Source: an uncultured Fibrobacter sp. (lineage in GTDB: Bacteria; Fibrobacterota; Fibrobacteria; Fibrobacterales; Fibrobacteraceae). From it: DNA of 61,249 nucleotides. Both the position numbers and the translations under genes were made by a program. The stretch's first letter is position 1. Every line of letters begins with the position of its first letter. Where the stretch lies: contig CAMHDS010000006.1 of NCBI GenBank assembly GCA_946183925.1, forward strand, positions 1-61,249. The letters run 5' to 3'. The notes under the pieces were generated by a model, which was given only the letters and a program-made list of their open reading frames with translations, was not told the DNA's origin and ran no database searches. Shown here piece by piece: positions 51,209 to 59,013 of this stretch.

Positions 51209-51331
51209 AATGTGTAGTGAGTTATGGGTTATGAGTTGTGAGTAGCGTCCGGTCTCTGATTTACAGCGCATCTTGTCTACGTTACATCTCATAACTGATG
51301 ACTGATAACTCATTACTAATTTCACATTTCA
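51209..51331. repeat. Family C inverted element spanning convergent stops
   Basis: Left arm AATGTGTAGTGAGTTATGGG (more GAGTTAT words follow), centre with AGCG...GCGC, right arm CTCATAACTGATGACTGATA then ACTCATTACTAATTTCACAT. Each arm begins next to the stop codon of one of two convergent genes; TCA 51329-51331 is the dsbD stop. Confidence 0.7.
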
Positions 51332-53251
51332 TTCCCTGCTTTCTGTAATCCTCTCTACAATCCCTTCTACCGTGAGCAACTCCGGCAGCACGATTTGCTT
51401 GGTGGCGTCTCCGGCGGGGTAGATGGCATAGGCGGGCACGCCTGATTTTTCCATGCTTTGCAGAAGTGCGTTGACTTCGGGGGTTTCCCGGGTCCAGTCC
51501 GCCTTTACAAGGGCCACGTTCAGGCTGTCCATGGCGCGGACAAAGTCTTCGTCTTCAAGGACGGCGGCTTCGTTGGCCTTGCAGGTGAGGCACCAGTCGG
51601 CGGTAACGTCGATAAAGACGGTGCGTTTCGCCTTGGCAAATTCTTCGATGAGTGCAGGGCTGTAACGGAACCACCCGTCTTCGGTCATTTGCTGCTGCAT
51701 GCGGGCGTCGAAGGTGGCGATGGCCGCCCGCTCGTATTCGGGAGCGATTCCTGCAAACCAGAGGGAGAACAGTGCGACGCTACTGAGAATGACTACCGCA
51801 ACTTCGCGGATGAAGGCGGTTCCCGGTTTTGCGAATTTCCCGAGCAATACGGAGCAGGCGATGCTTGCGATAGCGATGGCTGCGAAAAGTTCTACACCTG
51901 TAATTCCCGCCTGTTCATTTACAATCCAGAAAAGCCAGCCAACGCTTGCAAGCAGCAAGACGCCCATTACCCTTTGCAGATGGACCATCCACACGCCGGG
52001 CTTCGGGAAAATTTTAAGCACCTTCGGAAACGCGCTTACCAGCAGGTAAGGGAGGGCAAGGCCAAGGCCTGCCGCAGTAAAAAACAGGAACAGAATCGGT
52101 GTGGTCTGTGCAAAGGCGAACCCCATGGCGGTACCCAGGAAGGGTGCGGAACATGGCGTGCTCAGGAGTACCAGGAGCGCACCCGTAAAGAAGGTCCCTG
52201 CAAGTCCGGACTTTTGGCCTGCGCTGTCCATCTTGGTGGTGGTACTCCAGGGGAGCCAGATTTCAAAGACTCCGAAAAAGCTCATGGCAAAAGCGGTCAA
52301 AATGACCACCATGAAGGCGATAAAGCCGGCACTCTGGAACTGCATTCCCCAGCCCGCGGACCCGCCGCCGGCCTTGACGGCGGCGACAACGGCGGCCAGT
52401 ACCCAGAAGCTGCACAAGATGCCCGCCGTTGTGGCTCCTCCCAAAGTGAGGAGCCGTCCGCGGCTTTCTCCCGCCTGTTTGATGAGGCTGAACAGCTTTA
52501 AGGAAAGCACCGGCAGAACGCAGGGCATCAGGTTCAGGATGATTCCGCCCACAAAGGCGAAGAACAGCAGGAGCGCAATCCCGGCGGAGGCACTGTCGGC
52601 AAATCCCGCCTGACGGCCTGCGGGGATCTCCTTGGCGTCTGCACGACTTTCGTCGTCGCTTATTTCAAAATCGTTTTTTTTTACACCGGCGCCTATGGCA
52701 CCGCTGTTTGCCTGACCGTCTAATGAGATGGTCTTACTTGCGGGAGCGAGGCAGATGGAATTGTCGCAGGCCTGATAATTGAAGGTGACGGTGGTGCCAA
52801 GGCTGTCGTAGTTTGCGTCTTCAACAGCATTTACCGGAATCTTTACGGAAAACGTCCCGCGGAAGGTCCAGATTTCAAGTTCCAGGGCCTCGTTGTATTC
52901 CTTGATGGGTTCTGGCCAAACCGCTTCGCCGAACTCAAGACCTTCGGCCTTGGCTTCGACCGAAGAGGGCTTCAAGAATTCATCGGTAACTTTGTTTGCA
53001 TTCACATGCCATTTCTCGGGAACGGTCACGGTTATGGTGAGGGTCCCGCCATCTTTCAACGCGCCTGCCGAATACTCCATTTCCATTTCTGGAGGCGGCA
53101 TGGAATTCATGTTGAATTCCTGGGCAAAAACAGTTGTTGCAAATACGAGCAGCAGGTAACAATATTTTGCAAATAGGCAACAGTTGTTTGAATCTTGACA
53201 ACAGTTGTTTGCCATTTTTTCAAAAATTCGTTTTTTCAAGTTCAATTTCAT
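51329..53251 (-). CDS. dsbD: Thiol:disulfide interchange protein DsbD
   Basis: The 640-aa inner-membrane protein carries electrons from cytoplasmic thioredoxin to periplasmic thiol proteins. All three parts are present: an N-terminal alpha domain (about 45-190, YQACDNSICLAP with the Cys pair), a TM core of about eight helices (LMPCVLPVL and STPCSAPFLG with the two Cys), and a C-terminal thioredoxin domain (TADWCLTCKANE). The region before the signal helix reads MANNCCQDSNNCC, a Cys-rich duplication unusual for this family. The start is at 53251 or the Met at 53215; neither has a Shine-Dalgarno. A client may be the thioredoxin-like protein at 35626. Confidence 0.92.
   Translation of the reverse strand: MKLNLKKRIFEKMANNCCQDSNNCCLFAKYCYLLLVFATTVFAQEFNMNSMPPPEMEMEYSAGALKDGGTLTITVTVPEKWHVNANKVTDEFLKPSSVEAKAEGLEFGEAVWPEPIKEYNEALELEIWTFRGTFSVKIPVNAVEDANYDSLGTTVTFNYQACDNSICLAPASKTISLDGQANSGAIGAGVKKNDFEISDDESRADAKEIPAGRQAGFADSASAGIALLLFFAFVGGIILNLMPCVLPVLSLKLFSLIKQAGESRGRLLTLGGATTAGILCSFWVLAAVVAAVKAGGGSAGWGMQFQSAGFIAFMVVILTAFAMSFFGVFEIWLPWSTTTKMDSAGQKSGLAGTFFTGALLVLLSTPCSAPFLGTAMGFAFAQTTPILFLFFTAAGLGLALPYLLVSAFPKVLKIFPKPGVWMVHLQRVMGVLLLASVGWLFWIVNEQAGITGVELFAAIAIASIACSVLLGKFAKPGTAFIREVAVVILSSVALFSLWFAGIAPEYERAAIATFDARMQQQMTEDGWFRYSPALIEEFAKAKRTVFIDVTADWCLTCKANEAAVLEDEDFVRAMDSLNVALVKADWTRETPEVNALLQSMEKSGVPAYAIYPAGDATKQIVLPELLTVEGIVERITESRE
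53129..53211. repeat. Repeated AACAGTTGTT sites at the dsbD/sigma divergence
   Basis: AACAGTTGTT occurs at 53129, 53179 and 53200; the last two are CAACAGTTGTTTG copies exactly 21 bp apart. Each has ACAAC/GTTGT-type dyad arms. They lie in the 5' coding region of dsbD and just upstream of the sigma-factor gene. Confidence 0.55.
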
Positions 53252-53258
53252 AAATTTT
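53251..53258 (+). promoter_or_regulatory. TAAATTTT promoter box of the sigma-factor gene
   Basis: Overlaps the dsbD start codon. AGGAGG (53271-53276) and GTG 53281 follow, so the promoter must lie inside dsbD. Confidence 0.4.
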
Positions 53259-53280
53259 CGCCGTCAAAGCAGGAGGAAAT

Positions 53281-53811
53281 GTGCGAGCGAGCAAAAACAA
53301 AAATACAAAAAACGATGAGTGGGTAGAAGAGGCTTGGAGGACATACTCCCCTCAAATTTACAACTTGTGCAAGATGAGTTGTGGGAGTTGTGAGGATGCT
53401 AAGGATGTTTTTCAAAATGTCGCTCTGCGGTTTTTTAAATACGCAAAGAGCATAAAATACGGCGATTCCGTCTACCCATGGCTATTTCGGGTTTTTAGGA
53501 ATTGCTTCTATGACTATGTTCGATTTCGTCAGAAGATGATGCCGTTTTCTATAGCTTCTGATGTGATGGGGGACTACATGTCCCTGCCTGCTGAAAGCTC
53601 GGTGTTTTATCGGGAGGGAAATCAAAAAAATGATGATTTGCTGCGAGTGGTCAATTCCCTTTCTAGTAGTGACCAGGAACTGATTGATATGGCTTTTCAT
53701 AAGGGCTTATCTACAGAAGAATTGAGCGCTCTATACGGGGTATCTTTTAGCGCTATCGCCAAAAGGAGAAAATCGGCCATTAAAAGGGCCCGGAATGTTT
53801 TGCTAGGGTAG
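53281..53811 (+). CDS. RNA polymerase sigma factor, ECF-like
   Basis: The 176-aa protein has region 2 (YNLCKMSCGSCEDAKDVFQN, then YPWLFRVFRNCFYDYVR) and region 4 (ELIDMAFHKGLSTEELSALYG, FSAIAKRRKSAIKRAR with the helix-turn-helix), the ECF minimum. The GTG start at 53281 is set by AGGAGG; an overlapping ATG at 53279 is in another frame and stops after 15 codons. Two Cys in KMSCGSCED might sense redox state, suggestive beside dsbD but unproven. No anti-sigma gene is next to it; the propeller protein follows 22 bp downstream. Confidence 0.82.
   Translation: MRASKNKNTKNDEWVEEAWRTYSPQIYNLCKMSCGSCEDAKDVFQNVALRFFKYAKSIKYGDSVYPWLFRVFRNCFYDYVRFRQKMMPFSIASDVMGDYMSLPAESSVFYREGNQKNDDLLRVVNSLSSSDQELIDMAFHKGLSTEELSALYGVSFSAIAKRRKSAIKRARNVLLG
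53298..53305 (-). promoter_or_regulatory. TATTTTTG promoter box of dsbD
   Basis: A perfect TAnnTTTG on the minus strand inside the sigma-factor coding region, 46 nt before the dsbD ATG at 53251. Confidence 0.4.
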
Positions 53812-53833
53812 TGCATTTTTGTAACTTTGGAAA

Positions 53834-55843
53834 GTGCCTTTAACGCGATTATTTTTTGCTTTGTTGCTTTTGGCGAGTGCTGTTCTGGCCGATGAGTGGA
53901 AAGTCTTTTCCCAACCGTCGCCAGTGTATTCTGTTGTTCCATACGATTCGGGATATGTCCTGGCTACGGGTGGTGGCGTTCAGTTTTCGACACCTAGGAT
54001 AAAGAGGCTTTGGACTTCTGCAGACGGTTTAGGCGCCACAGCCTTTTATGGAGTGGCTCAGACGGATTCCCAAATATATGCTGTTTCAGAATATGGACTG
54101 GTGGCAGCCTATGATAAGAAATTCGGTCGTTGGAATGTTGTAAACCGAGCTTTTTTGAGCAACAATATCCATATGGTTCCTGGTCAGGTTGTGGCGAAGA
54201 AAAACAACCTAGTTGTTGCCTTTGAAAATCGTTTGGCCTTTTTTGATACCGATCAGAACGCTTTCTTTTTGACAATAGATAAAATAGGGAATATCCCGCT
54301 GATTACAAAGTCACCACAGAAAATCGTTATCAAGGGTGATTCACTATTTGTCTTGCTGGGAACTGAAGTATATGGACGCAAGATGGATTGGGACAATATG
54401 GGGTCAGATGCGCGTCTAGTGGATCCGACTTCGTGGTTTATGTCAAAAAATATTAAGGATGTAGATCAGTTTTTTGATAGCCAAAAACAGGATGTTTCAA
54501 AAATTGAACGGGAATCTGTTTTTTACAACTATACATTGGATGGCGTTTATGAAATGACTGCTGTTTCGGGTGGGGGAATTGTTGCTGCGACATCAAATGG
54601 GTGGATGGCGTATAGTGATGGTTATAACTGGAAAAATAGTATTCCCATCTGGAATGGCTTAGGAAGCAATACGGAGTCCTATGATTATGGGATGAAAGTA
54701 CTGTCATCCTTAGATGATGGGACTCTGCTTGCACATGTGTGGGGAATGGGTCTTTTTTTATACAAGGATAATGGATATACTCCTTTTAAAGAATTTAGAC
54801 CACAGGATGAAAATAGCTGCTTGGATGAGGTTTTGGATGATTATACCGTTGTAGTAGGAACAACGATTGCTCCGGATAGCTCTGGATTTCTGATAGCGAC
54901 ATCTGGGCAAAAGAGTTATGGTCTTGTCTATATCAAAAAAAATGGCGATATCAGTTGTCTATCAGAAATAGGATCCACGCCTATTGTAGGAACGCTTGCG
55001 GCAAAAGCTGATGCCGAAACGGGAGACTGGCTCGTGTTTGCTTCTTCTAGAGAATCATTCCATGTTTTTTTGGGAGGGTCCCTAGATGTATTCCGGTTGA
55101 AACCGCCCTCAAAAAAAGGAAGAAGATTGTCGGTTTCTGAAAAGAAGAATTACGCCACGCCAAGTGGAAGGGCGCCTTTGGATTTTGCATTCGACAAAGA
55201 TGATAATGCGTTGTGGATGATTACTATAGGGAGCCTTGCCTATATGGATGAGGACAGGGATACCCTTATTCAACCTAGTTCAACAAAGGGCTTGGTGGGA
55301 GCTGAATATACTTCAGTGGACAGGGATGTTCAAGGGAATATCTGGCTTGGAACAGCCGATCAAGGGGTTTTCCGGTTATCAAAGCGAAAGAAATCTAAGG
55401 ATACTCTTGCCGTAGAGCGTTTTGCTACAGAGCAGGGATTGTTGAGCAATAAGGTGCGCGATTTAGCAATTGATCCTGTATTGGGAATGATCTGGTTTGC
55501 CCATGATGACGGGGTGACACGATACTCCAGGAAAGATTTAAGAAATGCTGAAAAAATGATGACGTCGGAAGCACCCGCAGAAGTAAAGGCCTACCCAAAT
55601 CCGTTTAGACCTAAACAGGGACAACTTTTGATTATTGACAATATATCAGAGGATTCTTTTGTAAGTATTTACAATCGTGGCGGGTCTTTAGTGAAATCGT
55701 TTTATGATGGCGATGTTTTGGGCGGACGTGCGGAATGGAATGGTACTGATAAGACTGGAAAACTTGTGGCTCCAGGGGTTTATCACTACATAGTCCGCAA
55801 AGGATCCAAGAAAAAGACAGGGAAAATCATATTGATCCATTAG
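53834..55843 (+). CDS. Exported beta-propeller protein with FlgD/T9SS-like C-terminal domain
   Basis: The 669-aa protein starts with GTG at 53834 and has a signal peptide (about 1-19, ending AVLA). Its body resembles sensor-type two-component propellers: repeated blades with GYVLATGGGVQF, GNIWLGTADQGVFR and GMIWFAHDDGVTRY. The C-terminal ~85 residues begin VKAYPNPFRPKQG and include GRAEWNGTDKTGKLVAPGVYHY, the FlgD-like Ig fold often found as a type IX secretion sorting domain. It may be surface-exposed. By eye the gene is more AT-rich and uses more A/T-ending codons than flanking genes. Confidence 0.78.
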   Translation: MPLTRLFFALLLLASAVLADEWKVFSQPSPVYSVVPYDSGYVLATGGGVQFSTPRIKRLWTSADGLGATAFYGVAQTDSQIYAVSEYGLVAAYDKKFGRWNVVNRAFLSNNIHMVPGQVVAKKNNLVVAFENRLAFFDTDQNAFFLTIDKIGNIPLITKSPQKIVIKGDSLFVLLGTEVYGRKMDWDNMGSDARLVDPTSWFMSKNIKDVDQFFDSQKQDVSKIERESVFYNYTLDGVYEMTAVSGGGIVAATSNGWMAYSDGYNWKNSIPIWNGLGSNTESYDYGMKVLSSLDDGTLLAHVWGMGLFLYKDNGYTPFKEFRPQDENSCLDEVLDDYTVVVGTTIAPDSSGFLIATSGQKSYGLVYIKKNGDISCLSEIGSTPIVGTLAAKADAETGDWLVFASSRESFHVFLGGSLDVFRLKPPSKKGRRLSVSEKKNYATPSGRAPLDFAFDKDDNALWMITIGSLAYMDEDRDTLIQPSSTKGLVGAEYTSVDRDVQGNIWLGTADQGVFRLSKRKKSKDTLAVERFATEQGLLSNKVRDLAIDPVLGMIWFAHDDGVTRYSRKDLRNAEKMMTSEAPAEVKAYPNPFRPKQGQLLIIDNISEDSFVSIYNRGGSLVKSFYDGDVLGGRAEWNGTDKTGKLVAPGVYHYIVRKGSKKKTGKIILIH

Positions 55844-55855
55844 GGGTTGTAGACA

Positions 55856-56350
55856 ATGGAAAAAAAGAAACAGTATTGGGTGGTGGTTGCTGCATTAGGG
55901 GTGATTTGTTCTTGTGGAATATTATTGGCTTCTTGTGCTGGACAGAGGCAAGGTATTGTCTGCGATGAGATAGAATATCGCAATAACTCTATGGCTTATT
56001 CCCCCGACCAGCGAGTGTTTATGGAAGAGGAACTGCGTGCTTGCCGCGAAGAAGAGGCTAGGAAAAAGGGCTCATCTGGTCAGAAGAGTATTTACGAGAG
56101 ATATGCTTCTCAGGAATCTTCAAAGAAGGTTCATGTAGCTGGTGATTCGATGCCTAGTCAGGATTCTCCCGATATATCGGTATCGACGTTGTTGCAGGAT
56201 TCGTCGGGCAAGGAAACGACATCTATTTATGATCGCTATGGTGCTCAAAGCCCACATGCCGATCTTGATTCGGCCAATGGATCTGACAGTGTTCCTGAAG
56301 AACGCTCTATTGAGTCGGATGGTGACAAGACAGAGGTTCCGCAGGAATAA
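55856..56350 (+). CDS. Lipoprotein with repeated SIYxRY motif
   Basis: The 164-aa product has a hydrophobic signal with lipobox LASC (Cys about 27; an earlier Cys at 20 is less well placed). The mature part is hydrophilic and low-complexity, with two copies of a short motif, KSIYERYASQ and TSIYDRYGAQ, separated by a Ser/Asp-rich stretch. I recognise no family. It starts 12 bp after the propeller gene and its stop overlaps the cca start by one base. Confidence 0.65.
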   Translation: MEKKKQYWVVVAALGVICSCGILLASCAGQRQGIVCDEIEYRNNSMAYSPDQRVFMEEELRACREEEARKKGSSGQKSIYERYASQESSKKVHVAGDSMPSQDSPDISVSTLLQDSSGKETTSIYDRYGAQSPHADLDSANGSDSVPEERSIESDGDKTEVPQE

Positions 56351-57639
56351 TGGTTACGGTCCGCACACTTTCGGGTGATGAATTCTCGCCTGACCTTCCT
56401 GGACGCCTGCTGAAGATTGCAGGCGATATCCGTGCTGCCGGCGGTCGCGCCTTTCTGGTGGGCGGCTGGGTCCGGGACGCCATGCTGGGCAAGAGCTGCC
56501 GGGACTACGATATCGAAGTCTACGACATGGCGCAAGACGCCCTGGTGCCACTCCTGTCGAAGTACGGCAGAACCAATCTGGTGGGCAAGGCCTTTGGTGT
56601 CATCCATTTGGCCATGAAGGGCCTTTCTCTGGACTTTTCCTTCCCCCGCACAGAAAACAAGGTGGGCTATGGCCACCGCGGGTTCGTGGTGCACACCGAC
56701 GAAAAACTCAGCTTCCAGGCGGCGGCCCTCCGTCGGGACTTTACCATCAACGCCATGGGCATGGAACTGCCGGAGCTTACCCTTTGTGACCCCTACGGAG
56801 GAGTGGAAGACCTGAAGGCCCACAGGTTAAAGCATGTGAGCGAAGCTTTTGCCGAAGACTCCCTGCGAATCTTGCGGGGGGTGCAGTTTGCCAGCCGTTT
56901 TGAGTTGACGCTAGCGCCAGAGACGGTGGAACTTTGCAAAAGCCTTTCCTTGGAAGACCTGTCCAAAGAAAGGATTTACGAAGAGTTCAAGAAATGGCTC
57001 TTGAAGCCGGGCAAGCCTTCTTTGGGCCTGCGGGCGTTTCTGGAAATGGACCTGCTGCGGTTTTTCCCGGAGGTGAAACCCCTGGACGGTTCCTACGAGA
57101 AGTTGGGCGAGTTCCTGGACAACATGTCCAGAAATGCGGCCACTGAACCTGAAGATTCCAGGATGGCGCTATCCTTTGCATCACTCCTTTCGGGGAATTC
57201 CTGTGCTGAAGACTGGGAAAAATTCCTCACGGGCATGACCAACGAGGTGAAGCTCCTGCGAAACGTTCCGAAGCTGTTGAAGTATGCCTCTGCGGCTTCT
57301 CCCGAAGGCGCGTTTCCTGACGATTCCGAGATTCGCCGGCTGTCCGTTGCGCTGGAAGGCCTGCGGGAATACAGCATTCTTGTTTTTTCCAACCCGATGT
57401 ACGGCGAACAGGTTCGCACGTCATTTGTCGAACGATTGAAGACTCGTGCCTCTGAATTGGGCGTGTACGAATCAGCGCCGGAGCCCTATCTTACGGGGCG
57501 TTACTTGATGTCTCTCGGGTTGAAACCCGGCAAGCAATTTGGCGACCTGATTCGCGAAAGCTTTGAGCTCCAGCTAGACGGAAAACTGCAAGATGCAGAA
57601 CAGGCCGAAGCCTGGGCCAAGGCCAAATTAGGCCTGTAG
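56350..57639 (+). CDS. cca: tRNA nucleotidyltransferase (CCA-adding) family protein
   Basis: The 429-aa class II enzyme has the catalytic VGGWVRDAMLG and DYDIEVYDM (two metal Asp), RRDFTINAMGM, and the neck motif EDSLRILRGVQFASRF. It would add or repair the CCA end of tRNAs (the tRNA-Val in this window has no encoded CCA) or act as poly(A) polymerase. No HD domain is evident at the C-terminus. Start ATG shares its A with the TAA of the preceding lipoprotein gene. Confidence 0.88.
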   Translation: MVTVRTLSGDEFSPDLPGRLLKIAGDIRAAGGRAFLVGGWVRDAMLGKSCRDYDIEVYDMAQDALVPLLSKYGRTNLVGKAFGVIHLAMKGLSLDFSFPRTENKVGYGHRGFVVHTDEKLSFQAAALRRDFTINAMGMELPELTLCDPYGGVEDLKAHRLKHVSEAFAEDSLRILRGVQFASRFELTLAPETVELCKSLSLEDLSKERIYEEFKKWLLKPGKPSLGLRAFLEMDLLRFFPEVKPLDGSYEKLGEFLDNMSRNAATEPEDSRMALSFASLLSGNSCAEDWEKFLTGMTNEVKLLRNVPKLLKYASAASPEGAFPDDSEIRRLSVALEGLREYSILVFSNPMYGEQVRTSFVERLKTRASELGVYESAPEPYLTGRYLMSLGLKPGKQFGDLIRESFELQLDGKLQDAEQAEAWAKAKLGL

Positions 57640-57641
57640 AA

Positions 57642-58748
57642 TTATTTCCACTTGAACAGCCCTAACAGTCCAAAGGGCACGGCGAATACGTTCATGGGCA
57701 CCTGCATGATTTCAGTGACGGGGAGCGCCAGCAGGAGTCGCTTGGAGTGAAGCTTCACTGCGGCGCAGGTGAGGAAAATCAAATCGCACAACACTTTCAC
57801 GCCCATGGGAACGGCAAACCAGGCGAGGGGGAAGTCGGCAAAGGCCACCAAGAAGGGACTCACCAGAAGCCAAACCAGGAATGTGTAGAGGAGGGAAAGT
57901 GCCAGCGTGTAGAGGTGGCTGTCGTACTTGGTGCCGTTACTGCTCCAGCGTGCCCGCTGGAAGAACAGGGCCTTCAGGGAATCCACCGGGGCGGTGTCTA
58001 TGAGGGCGTCGGCGCTCAGGTTGTAGCAGAACTCCACGCCCGGCTCCTTGATCATCTTGTGGATGAGCATGTCGTCGTCGCCGCTGGAAAGGTTCACCAG
58101 GTCGCCAAAACCGCCCACCTTGAAGAACAGGTCCTTCTTGTAGGCGAGGCATGCGGCGCTGGCCAGCATAGGGTGGCCCAGGCTGAATCCGGCGGCCTCG
58201 ATGGAAGTGTAGGCCAGGGTCTCGAGCCTCTGGTACTGATGCACGGGGCTCCAGCCGCCGGTGTTCCGCTTTGGCCCCTGCACGATGGCGATGTTCCCTT
58301 CGAACCTACCCGCCATGGAGGCAAGCCAGCGCTTGGTCGGCACGCAGTCGGCGTCCATAATCAGCAGGACTTCGCCGCGGGCTTCCTTGAATCCCGCTTC
58401 TAGGGCCCGCTTCTTGGGGCTCTCTACCTTGGGGAGGTTCGGGTCCAGATGGATGGCGCGGAATTTGTCCCCGTGGGTCGCGACGAAATCGTCCAGGATT
58501 TTTCCTGTGGAATCGGTAGAGCGGTCGTCGACGCAGATAATCTCGTACTGACCTGTATATTCCTGGGCGGCAAGGGCGTCCAGGGTCCGCCGCAAGAATT
58601 CTTCTTCGTTTCGCATGGGAATGACCACGGAAACGTAGGGGGTGGCGCTCCCCTTGTGCCTGTGCGTGCGGATAATCCCCACGGCAAACGTGAGAATGGC
58701 AACCGCATAGATTGCGGTAAGCACGGTCAGGACAACGACGCTCAACAT
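57642..58748 (-). CDS. Membrane glycosyltransferase family 2, processive type
   Basis: The 368-aa protein has one N-terminal TM helix, a GT-A domain with VVIPMRNEE, VDDRSTDSTG, DADCVPTKRW (DxD) and the processive-type QRARW motif, then two or three C-terminal TM helices. It resembles poly-N-acetylglucosamine or ceramide glucosyltransferase-like enzymes. It ends 2 bp from the convergent cca stop, with no terminator between. A TAAATTTT box lies 5 nt before the ATG. Confidence 0.87.
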   Translation of the reverse strand: MLSVVVLTVLTAIYAVAILTFAVGIIRTHRHKGSATPYVSVVIPMRNEEEFLRRTLDALAAQEYTGQYEIICVDDRSTDSTGKILDDFVATHGDKFRAIHLDPNLPKVESPKKRALEAGFKEARGEVLLIMDADCVPTKRWLASMAGRFEGNIAIVQGPKRNTGGWSPVHQYQRLETLAYTSIEAAGFSLGHPMLASAACLAYKKDLFFKVGGFGDLVNLSSGDDDMLIHKMIKEPGVEFCYNLSADALIDTAPVDSLKALFFQRARWSSNGTKYDSHLYTLALSLLYTFLVWLLVSPFLVAFADFPLAWFAVPMGVKVLCDLIFLTCAAVKLHSKRLLLALPVTEIMQVPMNVFAVPFGLLGLFKWK

Positions 58749-58753
58749 GGGCC

Positions 58754-58761
58754 AAAATTTA
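58754..58761 (-). promoter_or_regulatory. TAAATTTTG promoter box of the glycosyltransferase gene
   Basis: Minus-strand TAAATTTT (then G) ends 5 nt before the ATG, with no Shine-Dalgarno. Resembles TAnnTTTG. Confidence 0.4.
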
Positions 58762-58810
58762 GAAAAAAGCCATTCGTTTCTCGCCTCGGCCTAATACTCG
58801 AAGGGAGCCC

Positions 58811-58962
58811 CTGAGTTATCAGTCGTCTGTTATCAGTCTTCAGTCCATAATTTGGCGTCAAAGGCGCTACTATAAGAACTCACAACTCATAACTGGCAAC
58901 TCATTACTAATCTCACATTCCACATTACACATCTCCCTAGCCCCTAGATCCTAGCCCCTAAT
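58811..58962. repeat. Composite family C and B repeat element
   Basis: GAGTTATCAGTCGTCTGTTA words, an AT-rich centre with GGCGTCAAAGGCGC, then inverse words CTCATAACTGGCAACTCATT, then family B words CCCTAGCCCCTAGATCCTAG. It fills most of the divergent gap between the glycosyltransferase and PorV-like genes. Confidence 0.65.
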
Positions 58963-58999
58963 ACCAGTCGGACTATGTCCTACGTTACGTCTATTTTTG

Positions 59000-59007
59000 T
59001 ATCTTGT
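59000..59007 (+). promoter_or_regulatory. TATCTTGT promoter box of the PorV-like gene
   Basis: Ends 6 nt before ATG 59014; no Shine-Dalgarno. Same octamer as the folD box. Confidence 0.4.
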
Positions 59008-59013
59008 AGCCGT

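Noticed and set aside
53279..53326. Small ATG-initiated upstream peptide overlapping the sigma-factor start
   Set aside because: It stops after 15 codons. AGGAGG is closer than optimal to its ATG, and the GTG frame encodes the conserved sigma factor.
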